Positions 12,180-23,990 of a DNA stretch of 64,000 bases are shown here, piece by piece (position 1 is the stretch's first letter; each line of letters opens with the position of its first letter). Source of the DNA: Ascarosepion bandense. Taxonomy: Eukaryota > Mollusca > Cephalopoda > Sepiida > Sepiidae. The stretch spans positions 2,718,001 to 2,782,000 of the forward strand of contig JBBBDQ010001028.1 of assembly GCA_037127315.1 (NCBI GenBank). Reading direction: 5' to 3'. The notes beneath the pieces were generated by a model that saw only the letters and a program-made list of their open reading frames with translations, ran no database searches and was not told the DNA's origin. A program made the position numbers and the translations under genes.

Positions 12180-12870
12180 GCATTGAATTTATGTTCGTCC
12201 CAGTTCGCTCTACCTAATTTCCATTGGAGAAGAGTTTTTTTTCGTTATGATCTGAGTTTTGTAGGACGATTGGCAAATGATCGCTTCCGCATGTGTCTGC
12301 CAGTACCTTCCAAGAGAAATCCATATAAATTGATGGATCCCACAGAGATAAATCTATTGCAGAGTAGTTACCTGTAAATGGATTTATGTAAGTCGGCATT
12401 TTATAATTTTATAAATACATAAATCGCTGTTTATTGTTGTTTCTAATGTTCTCCCTCTTTTGTTTGTGTCTTTACAGCTCAATAGGCTACTGTGACATTT
12501 AAAGACCCCTAGTATCATAAAAGGAGCAGGGTGTTGCCTTATGATTAAATGAATCGCAAGCTTCATCTACTGCTTCATTCGGGGCTATATATATACTGAG
12601 CAGATATTTATTGGCCTTTGTAATGTCACTTTAAAAAGAAGTCGCCTATAGATTTGCTGTTAAATTTATTTTACTGTTAGTTCCACCATTTATAACTGTC
12701 AGTGCTATGCGTGTTGAGGTATTGCTAGTGTTCTTTATATTAAGTTTGCCATTTTGTTTAAGGAATGTTTTCTGAAGACAAGCAACTGCTAGTGACAAGT
12801 CTGTTATTAGCAGAAGTTCATTTATGATTGCTTTTATTCCACAGCAGTTCCATTAGATTATTTCATACAT
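12180..12870 (-). pseudogene. ORF2 endonuclease remnant, family A
   Basis: This is an APE-type endonuclease, the enzyme that nicks target DNA for LINE insertion. Minus-strand segments read IQWNCCGIKAIINELLLITD, LSLAVACLQKTFL (the metal-binding glutamate of the usual QETFL is lysine here), RGRTLETTINSDLC, and SAIDLSLWDPSIYMDFSW followed by the catalytic GSDH (12288-12277). Frames shift between segments. The same C-terminal block recurs at 22.8, 55.6, 31.7 and 63.1 kb, which links those copies into one family. Confidence 0.85.
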
Positions 12871-13399
12871 GACTGCTAAATGGGATTTAAATTAGTATTT
12901 TAAATTAGTATTTTGCTGTAATTTAATTTTCCCAGGATTTCAATATGAATATTTTGACTGTTTTGGGGTTCTGGCTTTCCACCTTTATCTCGCAGTTTGT
13001 AGGAATTTGGTTACTGTTAATTTCTGATTTTTTTTTTACTTTTAAGCCTATCTTTAGTTTTGATGGTTGGATAGATCTATGACCTTTGCTTTCATGAGAG
13101 ATTTTATATTTTTTGGAGGAGTCGTTTGTTTTTGGTACGGAAGTTTTTGTATATCTTTTTTTTTCTTCATTAATGATTTCAATTCTTTCATTGCCATTCT
13201 TTTATGGTTCAGTTTGTACTATTTGCTGGAGCATACATTTTTTAAGTAGTTTCTAAATTTGGATCAGTCATTTAGTCGTAATTGCACAAATTTCTTAATG
13301 AATGCTTTGTACTTGTCAGGTTGACTGGTATTCATTGTTCTCCTTTTTCCGTTATTTATTGCATAGGAAGAGCCTTTCAATATTTTTCTTGTTTCTATG

Positions 13400-13990
13400 A
13401 ATGAAATATCTCATTTATGCTTCATTTCAAGCATTTCTTTCTCTTTTCGAGAATTTTATGATCGTGAGTATGCTGGGTTGTTTTCCTGGCGATTAGGACT
13501 TACTTCATAGTAACATACTTCTTCCGTCTCAATTCATTTTGCCAAATTTTCTACATGTTGGGCAACTCTTGCAGTTATCCCTTTTATTTTCAAATTTTTG
13601 TCACTTGAATCACGTTAGTAATACAACAATTTGTTGTTCAACTAACTCAATGTTGCACCCTATTTTCAATTTTTAAGGATTTGAATTGTGACAAAAGTAA
13701 AGATATATGCGTCTGTTAAAATGTTTTTATTGTGATTTTCTTTGGGTGTGGCCAGAGACAACTCTTTGCTTCTAATGACTCCCTTAGAAGTGTTTAGTCT
13801 TTTGTGGGTAAAGGTGTTGATTTTAATCTTATAAAAGGACTTCATCTTGCTTATACATCAGTGTGTTTCATATATTCTACTTCTACAAACACATTTCTTA
13901 ACTTTTGGGGTGTTAATCCTACTAGATAGCATTTTTTTCAATTATGAAAGGAGGAAAGTTTTGCTAGAAGAGTTTCATATAGAAATGCGA
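13400..13990 (-). pseudogene. ORF1 nucleic-acid-binding protein remnant, family A
   Basis: Minus-strand pieces read KRLNTSKGVIRSKELSLATP and, further on, a degraded zinc-knuckle block ending ENNPAYSRS. The better copy at 30.2-30.6 kb shows two CCHC knuckles at this place. ORF1 proteins of this type bind element RNA. Confidence 0.65.
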
Positions 13991-14089
13991 CCAAGATAAA
14001 GCACTAGCTATTTATTCAGAATATGAAATATATTGTTTTTGTTGTTTGTATTGGCTATTCATAATTTCTTGTAGTAAAATTCACTTCCT

Positions 14090-14280
14090 GTGATCATAAC
14101 ATTGGGATGTGTCAAGCGGGATACCCAAGCGCCTTGATAAGTCAAGACTGCACACCAGTATACGCGTGTTGGTGAGAAACTGATAACCGGTTAAACCATT
14201 TGTTTCCATTTCCAAATTTTAGCTGGTATGTTTATGGGCATGACTAAGTCTAGATCTGTCTTCGCTTATATATAGGATAG
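14090..14280 (-). mobile_element. 5' leader of the family A copy
   Basis: The sequence matches, reversed, the leader segments at 29690-29930 and 57840-58010. Shared features are the fast-recurring blocks around GACGTGTC/GGTGTAGCC and the AGTATACTGG-like core. It marks the 5' limit of the copy. No promoter motif can be assigned. Confidence 0.5.
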
Positions 14281-14284
14281 CGAT

Positions 14285-16805
14285 GGTGTTTTATGTCAGT
14301 GTATAAAAAGTGTGATAGGTTACATAGAAAAGAAAATATTACTGAAATCTAATCTTAACAGAAATATTTATCAAAAGTACAAATATATCTTGAAATACTA
14401 AGAAGTAAATTTATTAAAAATATCGCATTAGCTTCAACCATAACATCCAGATGATTTCAAAGTCTTCTGCATTTTAATCTTGTTTAAGTTCATAAATGCT
14501 GATATAATCCTTGCCTTAACGTCGTCTTTGGTATTACAATGAGTTTTTTGGTCTCTCGCTGAACTGCATCCCACACATAATAATCAAGTCGCTTGCAGTC
14601 TAGGGAGAGATTTGGCCAGATGTAAGGAGGTATTTGAAGAAATTGTCGGACATTTATGGTTGGATTGTCCTGGTTGTATGGTATGGTGCCGAGGCCTATT
14701 GCCAGAGATAGGCTCTTTCAGCAGCCACCATCTTAACCCAGGGCAGCATTATCTTATCAAGGTACTTGGTTTAGGTTTCTGTGTTGAGTCTGAAGCTCTC
14801 CACAACAAACTCTGGAATTCTTTAGGTAGAAAAATCGGAGTGAGTTTTCCGAGCTGTCGTACCTTCGTAATCACCATTAGGCTCGTCTTTCCGAATCTGT
14901 TGTACTCTTCAGGTTGACACCTAAACACTCAGAAATATTCGTATTTGGAGCTTTCGGCGCGAACGCCAAGCAATGCAGCCTGTATTGCTATGTATTGCTA
15001 TGTAATGTATTTTGTTATGAATACGTGTCACCATCCACGCCAGCAAACAGTTGGTCACATTAGTGGAGAGTTATCCCCTGCAGAGATGTAGTCGGCGAAT
15101 ATTGAGGCGAAATAGGGGAACTGATGTAGGTTCCTCTTGCAAGGCCTTACTTTTCTGAAGAAACCTTGAAGACACTGTTCCTCAGGCCTATACGATATCA
15201 GTATCTAATCCTATATTTTCAAGTTGCGTCGCATGGTTTCTGCAGTTCAAAATACGACCGCTTTCAAGTGTTTTTTTTTTTCGAAAGGTTTCTTTTATGA
15301 ATAGTGATCAATAGTTTTTCTTTTGTTCCGGAAGCAACATTGAAACCTGAATAGGCCGTTGATTTTCAGAAACCAGGTCAGTGTTGTTTATCATGCTTTC
15401 CCTGGTTTTGCAAATGCAATGAAATGGGCCGGCAGTACCCGAGATCAGTATTGATTTATTCGTGTTTATATTCGTATTTTGAGAAAGAGAGCGGGAGAGG
15501 TTAAGGTATTTAACATGTAATCACATTGCTGTAGTTTTATAAAGTAGATTTTTTGCAACACGCGTCAGTGTATTCAAATATTCTCAATATTTAGTATTGT
15601 GAAAGTCGTTCTAACATTTTTGGCGAGATTTACAAACTTGTCAATTTCTCAAACCAGTCGATAACATTTGAATAAAGGTGATTTGTTTCGATAAATACTT
15701 TGACAAAAGTTCTACTTCGTGGTTTAATTATTATCTTAATTTATTTTTATAGGATTTCACGGTAAATAATTTTAAAGAAATTTTCTCCTTTCTCGTCAAC
15801 AAAGATTCAATTCTTTATTAATTTCTTACTCTTGAGGGTGCAACATAGAACCGGTCATGCGTAAAATTCTTTTGGAGCCAAATTCCAACTTTTTCAAGCG
15901 TTTGGTTCCGTAATTTGTTCATTGTCCTCGCAAAAGCAGTGCAAACTGGAAACTATTATTGCATATAAAAATATATGTAAAAATATTGCATTTTTATTAA
16001 ATAAGTAATTATTTTAATGATTAAATTGTTTTAAAATAGGATATTTTGCATATTAAATAGTATTCTCAAAGAATTAATGAAAAATGATAGTACTAATCTA
16101 CGCAACTTACTAGAACCAACTGTCCTTTGTACTTCCTGACCTGTTTGCACTTCTCCCAAAAATTTGGTTTCCATCAGTTAATATATAACTATTTTAGAGG
16201 GTGTAATGAGCAGACTAACGGATGTCACAGAGTTTTATATATAGATAGATGTTGAATCTTATCTAGATCTACAGCATTGTTAGAATTTAAGTTTTAAAAT
16301 TGGATTTGATCCCTAAATTTTTCAGAATGTAATTGCATGTTTGTTGTAGGATTTTCAATATTTTTGATTTGATGTTTATGGATTTTTTATGGATATTTTA
16401 AATACTGTTTTGAAAGACTAACGCCTACAACTTTCAGTCACTGTTGTATGCAGTCTTTGTAATAGGGAGAATGTTGAAAATATGTTTAAAAGCTTAGGAT
16501 GAAACTGATAAAACGGTCATCCCAAGACAAATATAACCATAACCATAATCTAAAACTAATAACACAGAAATAATAAGAGGCTACCAAAACAGTTATCACC
16601 CTACCAAAAAGACAATTGTCTGAAACAGTTCCCATTTCTGCTAGAAAATATTTAGTCTTCCAAACACAAAATCTCATACCCATCTATGCCAGCTTCCAAT
16701 GACTAAAGAAACGACGACTGGAAAACAAAGAAGATAAGTGAGCCTTCAAAAGTATCAAATGCAGTACGATTTGCAACATCAAAGACAGAGAGAGTTTAAT
16801 GACAC
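14285..16805. other. AT-rich stretch, no recognised gene
   Basis: One open frame of 101 codons (14612-14917, plus) contains a Cys/His-rich start (CKEVFEEIVGHLWLDCPGC). It resembles the zinc-binding tail of some LINE proteins in spacing, but no family could be named. The rest, including 15400-16480, shows nothing. Confidence 0.35.
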
Positions 16806-16809
16806 CAAC

Positions 16810-17190
16810 TTTAGTTTGGTTGGGATTATTTTGTTTAACAGTATTTCAACTTCAATGAATTATTTAATGCCAACAAGATTTTATAATAGATTCGCATTCT
16901 ATGTAAGAACTCAGCTTGTACATAAGATTTTATTGACGTAATTTTGTAAAGTTACTGTCGAGAGTAAATCTATTGCTGGTAATATTTTTTAAAAGGTATT
17001 GCTGGTATTTTTACTATAAATCTATTTTTTATATTTTCATAGTGTTTTCTCCCCAGTTTGGAATTTATTATTTGCCAATAGCTGGGACCCTTAGCAGGTT
17101 CTTTAACCCAGAGTCAGAGTGGACCTCAGAAAAGTAATTGAGAGGTGGTTCCACATAAACTCCCGATCAGACGCCTTGCTGACTTTGGTT
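16810..17190 (-). mobile_element. Family A LINE 3' UTR copy
   Basis: The plus strand carries TTTAATGCCAACAAGATTTT, then GATTCGCATTCTATGTAAGA, and the proximal UTR segment with GCCAATAGCTGGGACCC. Beyond it lies GATCAGACGCC, shared with 59755-59775. It is the 5'-truncated 3' end of a minus-strand copy. Confidence 0.75.
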
Positions 17191-17194
17191 TGAT

Positions 17195-17380
17195 TTGGTT
17201 GTTTAGGTAAGGCATTATTTGACTGTTTCATTATTTTAATGTTGTTCACTAGATCTACTGCACAATTATCTGCAGTTAAAATTGAAGTTTCTTTTGGCAA
17301 ATGTTACATTTTCATTTTCTTGTTATACACCGCTGCGCATGCTGCTTCATTATTGTATTTTGATCTATCAGCAAAAAATT
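17195..17380 (-). pseudogene. LINE RNase H N-terminal fragment
   Basis: The minus strand reads FFADRSKYNNEAACAAVYNK and then HLPKETSILTADNCAVDL. This is the first half of an RNase H domain. The usual TDGSK is ADRSK here and the conserved TAE is TAD. A reversed family A-like tail begins directly after it, at about 17187-17200. Confidence 0.65.
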
Positions 17381-17689
17381 GTGAACGTTTCTGTTTGATT
17401 TTCTTCATTTCTCTTGGATTTCGGGATGTTTCCAGAGACTTATTTTTGGTATACTTATGGTCTAAGGTAGTATATTTGGTATGATTGAATTATGTACTTA
17501 TAGTAGACGTATTTCTGTTTCCTGAATGATGGGTTCCAGAGATTTTTATATCTTTCTTTGTTGGATTGAATTTCACATTGTAGCGTTAAAGTGGTATTAT
17601 TTTTGTAAGTTTTGTTTGTTTTACGGTATTTGATCTTTAAATGCCGAAATTTAATGATTTTTTTCCTTCATAAAACTTTGTATTTAAAG

Positions 17690-18535
17690 TCAATTTTAAA
17701 ATAAGGCTGTGTGTCAGCTATGGTTATATTATTTAATTATATCTTTTAGGATCAGTTTAATTTATCTTAAAAACCTGGGATCCGTTTTTCGAGAATTTCT
17801 TTTAAGTTTGTTGTTTAGTAGTATTTTACACGGATTGACTTTAAATTGCTGCAGTTTGTCAGTGTGTGTTTTATGTTTAAATTCTCTTGGCATTCTACCC
17901 ATACCGGAAGATTATTCTTTACGAATAGATTATGGTAGCATGTCCACTATGAAGCTTGGACATAATCAATTCTGTTTTAGTTTGCTGTTTCGGATTTCAT
18001 TCTTCTATGGGTGATTTAATTTTGTACATTTTATTATTTGGACAGGAATTCCCTTGATCCTGACACTTGCCCATAATATATTTATTAATTGTTTGTTTGA
18101 AGTCTGTGTATGCGATTTTGGTATTTAATGGGTCAGATGTGTTTAGAGCAGATGCTTTTATTGCTGATGAACTTGCTCTATTATTCTCTGTGATATTAAT
18201 ATAGCTTGGTATCCAGAATATGATAAAATCTGTATCAATGTAAAGATCATTTTGAGTAGTGTAATGATGAGTAAGTTTTAATTATTTTTTGTTTCTAGTG
18301 CCGTGATCACAAACATGGTGTCATTGTATAAGTTTAATTGATTTTTATGTCGATAGCTTTCACCCCGGCACGATATATAGAAACTTTCTCTGGAAATATT
18401 TTCATTCATTTTAATTTGTGTTGGACGGATGCACATCAAACTTTATCACCATCTTTAGGTCCATACATATAGATGGACAGGTAACCATTTTCATGGAAAG
18501 TAATTCTTCATGGAAAATGATTGGCGTTTCGTTTT
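17690..18535 (-). pseudogene. LINE RNase H and C-terminal zinc region, decayed
   Basis: A complete but degraded RNase H region reads on the minus strand: SIYMYGPKDGDKV (usual YTDGSK), FPEKVSIYRAGVKAIDIKIN (usual RAEV), FIIFWIPSYINITENNRASS (usual NRADS), then IAYTDFKQTINKYIMGK. The C-terminal region ECQENLNIKHTLTNC follows and ends near 17700. The domain removes the RNA strand after reverse transcription in I-type LINEs. The aspartates and glutamate normally used for catalysis are substituted at the three positions that can be read. Confidence 0.75.
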
Positions 18536-18699
18536 TGGAACTCGCTGAATTTTAATACAAAGTTTGACTATTGAACCAGGGAGGTGTTTTAGAATTGATG
18601 GACACATGGATTAGTGCTGCATTTGTTTCTTGTCAATGACATTTTTTCATACGAATACTAACTGGTTTGACGGTGTTATTTTTTATGCCAAAGAGCTTA

Positions 18700-20420
18700 G
18701 CATATTGTTCTTAGGTGAGTAGTTAACTTATGAATGAAAACCTAAGGCTTCAAAATAATTATATCTATCCACGGCATGAGTATTCAGTGTAGCCATGATA
18801 TGCTTAGGCAAATGAGTTTCCCTGTAGGTGGGTGTAGAGCATAATCAGTGTAATAAATTTGTACGGCTTCTGAACGTGAAACAAGCAAAAGATCTCATTA
18901 TGAACTTGACTCAAATCAAAAAACAAAGCAAAACTTTCCCTAGATTCATAATATTAGAATCAATAAAATAACTTTTTAAATAAATTATCCCCGTTCGTTA
19001 CCCAAAGAGTCATCTCTTCGAGAATCACCCCCAAACTGTTCAGAGATTTGATTAACGGAATCATCATAAGAGAGGCAGAATCAAACGAATTACTAACACT
19101 CTTCTGCGGATGCAAAAAATCACAATATAAATATAAACTCTTACCTGCATGAACGACCAAACACCTCAAGAAGTGCGGTTCGGAACAAAGATCTGGACTT
19201 GTGTTCCATAACAGAAATAAACAATGAATTAAAGAAATAAAGTGTGATTAATGTGAGGAGAATAACCATAAATAACAAGTGATAAAAAATGCCTACATTC
19301 TGAAGTTCAACTATCCAAATCCTCCACCTGAAATAAAAATTAGCTATTTTATAACCAAAGATGAAAAATATATACATACACTCCGAAGGTGCTCAATTAT
19401 TATAAATATGCGCACCTAAAAAAACTATTTACAAAAATAACTACGTATGAGGCATCGGGGTAGACGAACCAAAGCACACAGAAGAAACATGTTAGAATAA
19501 GATAATATACATAAACAGCAATGAAGAACATAAGAGTCAACGTATTGCAAGATCTGGAAAAATAAAAATAAATTATAAACTTTAGGTCACTCAGAATCTT
19601 ACCTTCTTAGAAAGAAGGAAGCGTGTAGAAACGCATCAAAGATTACACCCACGATTCTAGCTGGAATGATATGTGTCAATATATATTAAGAATACAGCAA
19701 AATTCATCTGCAAACAAAACTACTCTACACAAAACCAATAATATTTCTACTATATACGTAACATCACACGATACCATTAATGAAATCGAAATAAATAAAC
19801 TGATAACATTCTGTCAAAACTATTCCTGAAATTAGGTTTATATAGATAAAATGTGATATGGGGTGATAAAAACACATAAAAAAGAAAAGACTGAAAACAT
19901 AATTACCTTCAACAATTTCTGCCTCCTCAACGACAAACTGAATACATGACTTCATCCAGCAACGGACACATTCACCACCATAGACCTATTCTTATGTGAC
20001 CCCCAAATGCCTCAGAACACAAATAATACTAAACAAAAACACACAGCAAAATAAACTCTCAAATGTTACAAGAAACTCACCGAAAATAACACAGAGAAGA
20101 GCCCCATAGAACATTTCACAGAAACCTAATATTAATTGCCAAAAAATGTCAACGGAACAGTTCTAAATAAACCAAACAAAACAAATGGTTTAATGAAGAT
20201 TTCAAAAAGAAAAACAAGAGAAAAATTACCCGATAGGACTATGAAAAACAGCCTCTAGAAAATTTGAAACAACGCTAACCGAAACCAATTAAAAATATAC
20301 AAAGTGAAAACACACAAAATAATTAAAGAAGGAAAAAGAAAATCATAGCAAAACTATGTAAGGAAACTAAAGTACAATTACGAAAGCTACAATTTCTACA
20401 CACTTCTTGAACTCAAAACT
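18700..20420 (+). mobile_element. Family A-like LINE, 5' half
   Basis: In element order on the plus strand this holds a leader-like segment (18780-18850, GTGTAGCCATGATATGC), ORF1 pieces (TFPRFIILESINKITF near 18930; KFNYPNPPPEIKISYF near 19315) and the EN-RT linker (KWFNEDFKKKNKRKI near 20180-20220). It ends abruptly at about 20425 against the 3' end of a minus-strand copy. All frames are broken. Confidence 0.6.
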
Positions 20421-20424
20421 CAAT

Positions 20425-20930
20425 ACGTTTGTTTTTGTTTTACAAAATATAAATCTCAGAGTTATTTAAGGCTGACAAGATTTTTACAATAGATTCGTAT
20501 GACTAGAATATGTATTCTTTGTAAGGAAGTACGTTTTGTAAAGAGGGTTTTGTCGAGAGTCTATTTTCATTTATCTATTATTCAGATATACAGTTTGTAG
20601 AGAAATTTGATTTTTATTGACATTCTTTTGTGGTTTATATGTTTTGGTAGCTGTTCACTACATTAAGAATTGATATATCATTTTCTTTTGCTTTCTCGAA
20701 GAGATAATACGTATTTATAGTATAGCATATTAGAGCATGTTTATATTATATAATGTTTGTCTTGAGAGAGAGAGCAAAGTCTGAACATTCGGTTAATATG
20801 TGTTCAATAGTGTTTGTCGTTTCAGATGATTGGTACACTGGTTGACCTTTATTTACCAAGTACAAGTGAGTTATTCTTATGTGGCCAGTGCGATGTATTA
20901 ATGTTTTCAAGTAGAGTTCATTTTGCATAT
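20425..20930 (-). pseudogene. ORF2 C-terminus and 3' UTR of this copy
   Basis: The frame 20928-20746 reads KTLIHRTGHIRITHLYLVNK, then SSETTNTIEHILTECSDFAL. This is the Cys/His-bearing tail that follows RNase H in this class. The first cysteine pair is partly lost (VYQSSE for the usual VCQSCE). The 3' UTR follows at 20580-20425. Confidence 0.75.
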
Positions 20931-21539
20931 GAGTTTGATAATGAGTGGGTTGTTAGATTAATTTTCTTAAAAGCAACAAGGCCGAATATTTAGTCTGAAT
21001 AAAAAATAAAGAAAATATTTGCTTGCTTTATGTGTTCTTTGTTGCATAAACCATAAACCAGTAAAAATAGAGCTTCCCTTTGGGAGGTATTTTTTTATTT
21101 TTGCAATATGTTGGTTCACTGCTTGCACATCCTTCCTTTGTCTCACATTTTACGCATTTGCCTAGAGAGGGTATTGTTAGGGTAATTTTGCAATATGCCC
21201 TAAAATTTGTTTAGGAATATGAAAGACTACATTTTTTGTTTAGGGAACTTATCAGATTCTGGAAAGATTTCGGGTTGAAAGATTTAACTAATGCATGTCG
21301 ATCTGCTCCCTATTTAGTCTGGTTCATTACAGTCAGAATTTGTAAGAGTTTACTACATTTTATTTTCAGATATTTTTGATGGGAAATAAATGTTAATATT
21401 TTGTCAAAGATGATTCTTAGGGACTTGGGTTGTTCAATTTCTGGGATTTCTACTCCGTCTAATTTTAAATATGAGACATTGTGTAATTGTCTTAATTTAC
21501 ATTAATGTCAATATTTGGTTTTCGCTTTGGAAAAGGTAA

Positions 21540-22300
21540 AAATCATTCTCAGTAGCCCATTAGTGTATTTCATTAAGGCATTGTTTGATATTTCTGTGGT
21601 ATTGAGATCACTACATTATTAGAAAGTCGTGCACATATAGGGAGCATCCCACCGCTGGGCTTAGGGATTTAGCTATGTAGTTGATTTTTACACCGAAGAA
21701 ATTGTTTCCTTGTGGAACCCCTTCTTGATTTTGCAGTTGTTATTGCTTAGTCTATATACAGATTGAAATCTTTGATCTTCCAGGAAATTTTCTGTGAATT
21801 GAGACAGCCTTCCTTTTAGTTCATGCCGTTCTTTCAGGATACCAAATTTCCTAATCATGTGTAAAGACAAACAAAAAACAAACACTGCTGTGAGATATTC
21901 CTTCTTAATAAAGGCTTCCGTTAAAATAGTTTTTAGCTCTATTAAGTTATCCATGGTATTTATTTTTTCATAAAAGCATGTTGGAAGTCACTGATTAGCC
22001 TTCAGTTTCCGGGTATTATGTCAACATATTTTTGACCATTCTCTCCATAGCTTTATATAGGTAACTGGTTAATGCTATTGATTTGTAGTTTTCAAGGTCT
22101 GGGTCATTTTTTTCTAGGTTTTTGAATGGCGACGGTGAATGACGGCTTCCATATTTGTGGGAATTTCTTAGTTGTTCATGAGTTGTTTTACATCTTTAAT
22201 AAGAGTTGAAAAGATTTGTTGGGTAACTATTTTATGAATACGTAGGGGATATTCTCTGGGCCACGAGCTGTACTGTGAGCTTTCTTTAAAGATTCATATA
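21540..22300 (-). pseudogene. ORF2 reverse transcriptase remnant
   Basis: The longest frame (21954-21688) reads TEAFIKKEYLTAVFVFCLSL, where the palm aspartate region FFDLEKAYD is altered to VFCLSLHMI. Then come RKFGILKERHELKGRLSQFT and ENFLEDQRFQSVYRLS. It is the best preserved family A palm in the window, but the catalytic aspartate of this motif is lost. Confidence 0.8.
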
Positions 22301-22689
22301 GGTTCTTTAAAGTGAATGCTAGGTTATAGCTCTCGTCAATATTTGGTATACATTTTAGTTTTGTTTTTCACTTTCTGTTAGAGCTGTAGAAATTCTTGGC
22401 TGCTATTCTTGGTAGATTAATTATTAGAGATTTTTTTAGAGATTTTGCTGGTCAGCGATATACTTTTTTCTTGTTATATTATAGAAAATTATCGAAGTGT
22501 TTTATAGCGTTTGTATGGTATTTACCTGCTATTGTTTTCATATTCCAGACAGATTTTCTTTTTGTCAAAGAGTAGTGACTTTTGATGTAGCTTTTTATCT
22601 AACAGTCGTTTTAGTTTCGTCATTATTTTCCGTGCTTTCGCTCGTAATTGCTTAAATTGCATCAAATTAGAGGTTGTAGGCTGATTGTT

Positions 22690-23990
22690 AAATTCTCTCA
22701 AAGTTACTCTTTTTAGAGTGATAGCTTTTTTGCATTATCAAAATCTCTTGTTTTATTGGTACTGAACTTTTTAGAATGCATTACTTTGCTAGAGAGAGTT
22801 CCGTAAAATGTTTGTAATCTTTGATGCTTTTTCCTTCAGTTAGTTTTTCTGAACAATGTATTTTAAATTCATCACAGTTTACTCCACGTAATTTCCAACG
22901 GAGGGGATTTTTAACGTTATGTTCTGAGTTTCGTAGGACGATTGACAAATGGTCGACTCTGCATATGTCTGCAAGTACCTTCCAAGAACAATCCATATAA
23001 ATTTATGAATCACATAGGGAAAAGGTTAGTGAAGAATAGTTGTGGACACCTTGACGTGGTGTAATGGTTAGCAAGGTTGTCTCGTATGTTCACCTGACTA
23101 GTGAGTTCAATCCTCACTGGGTACCCTATAATTTTAGCCTTGTGCTATATCTAAGAGATGCTTAGAAAATCAACTTTGGACACTTTGACGTGGTTCAGCG
23201 CTTGACCAATTACGACTGAGTAGTGAGTTCGATTCTCACTAGTTGCTGCATAATTTTGGCCTTGTTTCACATCTAAGCCACGCTAGGAAAATCATTTAGG
23301 CACCTTGACATAGTGTAATGATTAGCAATCTTGTCTCGCTAGTACTTATTACTACTGAGTAGTGAGTTAGATTCTCACTTGGTACTCCATACTTTTGACC
23401 TTGTGCCACATCTAAGCCCGCTTAGAACATTAATTGAAGAGTAGCTGTCAGTAAGATTATTTACGTAAGTCGGCGTTTTATCATAAATCCTCAAGTCATT
23501 GTTTATTATTGTTTCTAAGGTCCTTTCCTCTTTCGTTTGTTTTCATCTGTTACTGCGACGATTAAAGTACCTTAGTATCATAAAGAGTGCAGTGAGTTAC
23601 CTTACAATTTCATTTACTAGTTCATTTGATTAGATATAATGTGAGCAGACGATTATTGGTTTGTGTAATGTTACTAACAGCGGTCGCCTCTAAAGTTAAA
23701 TTTAGTTTAGTTTAGGGTACATCATTTTTAACTACAATTGATGTAATCGAAGCCCAGTGTCATGTGTTTAGTTGTATTGCTGGTATTTTTATATCCAGTT
23801 TGTCATTTTGCTTAAGAAATATTTCCTGAAGGTAAACAACTGCCGATATCATATGAACAGAAGCAGTTCATTTATGTTTGTCGTTATTCCACGACAGTTC
23901 CATTAAAGGACATGAGTGCTAAAAGTTTTGGGGATTTAGTTTGTGTTTGAATTTTTCGATGTTTTTGGTTTGGAGGTTTTGACCGTTCGT
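22690..23990 (-). pseudogene. ORF2 endonuclease remnant, split by SINE trimer
   Basis: The C-terminal block MDCSWKVLADICRVDHLSIV (usual GSDH is RVDH) lies at 22996-22930. The N-terminal blocks lie above 23440. Between them a 391-bp SINE trimer is inserted, flanked by a 14-bp near-duplication. Confidence 0.75.
23044..23434 (+). repeat. SINE S1, head-to-tail trimer
   Basis: Three copies of a tRNA-derived SINE lie in tandem, starting near 23044, 23178 and 23298 (about 134, 120 and 137 bp). Each has an A-box-like segment (TGGTGTAATGGTTAG in unit 1), a B-box-like segment (GAGTTCAATCCTCAC, GAGTTCGATTCTCAC) about 35-40 bases later, and a tail ending in CTTGTGCCACATCTAAG. The whole block is flanked by TGAAGAATAGTTGT (23030-23043) and TGAAGAGTAGCTGT (23435-23448). 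This suggests that the trimer inserted as one unit into the endonuclease sequence. Confidence 0.85.

Larger units (their letters stand above)
10250..14280 (-). mobile_element. Family A (I-type) LINE, long decayed copy
   Basis: On the minus strand the parts follow in element order: 5' leader (14280-14090), ORF1 remnant (about 13990-13400), EN (12870-12180), RT (about 11500-10570) and 3' UTR (10545-10250). RNase H, expected between RT and 3' UTR, is missing: the RT thumb runs straight into the UTR. This is either an internal deletion or two copies abutting. Many stops and frameshifts make it inactive. Confidence 0.8.

Noticed and set aside
18960..19377. Short minus-strand frames as host genes
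   Set aside because: The plus strand of the same region reads as LINE ORF1 pieces in order; the minus frames are shadows.
23044..23434. CRISPR-like array or tRNA gene cluster
   Set aside because: Units are full SINE copies with decayed tRNA boxes, and the organism is a eukaryote.
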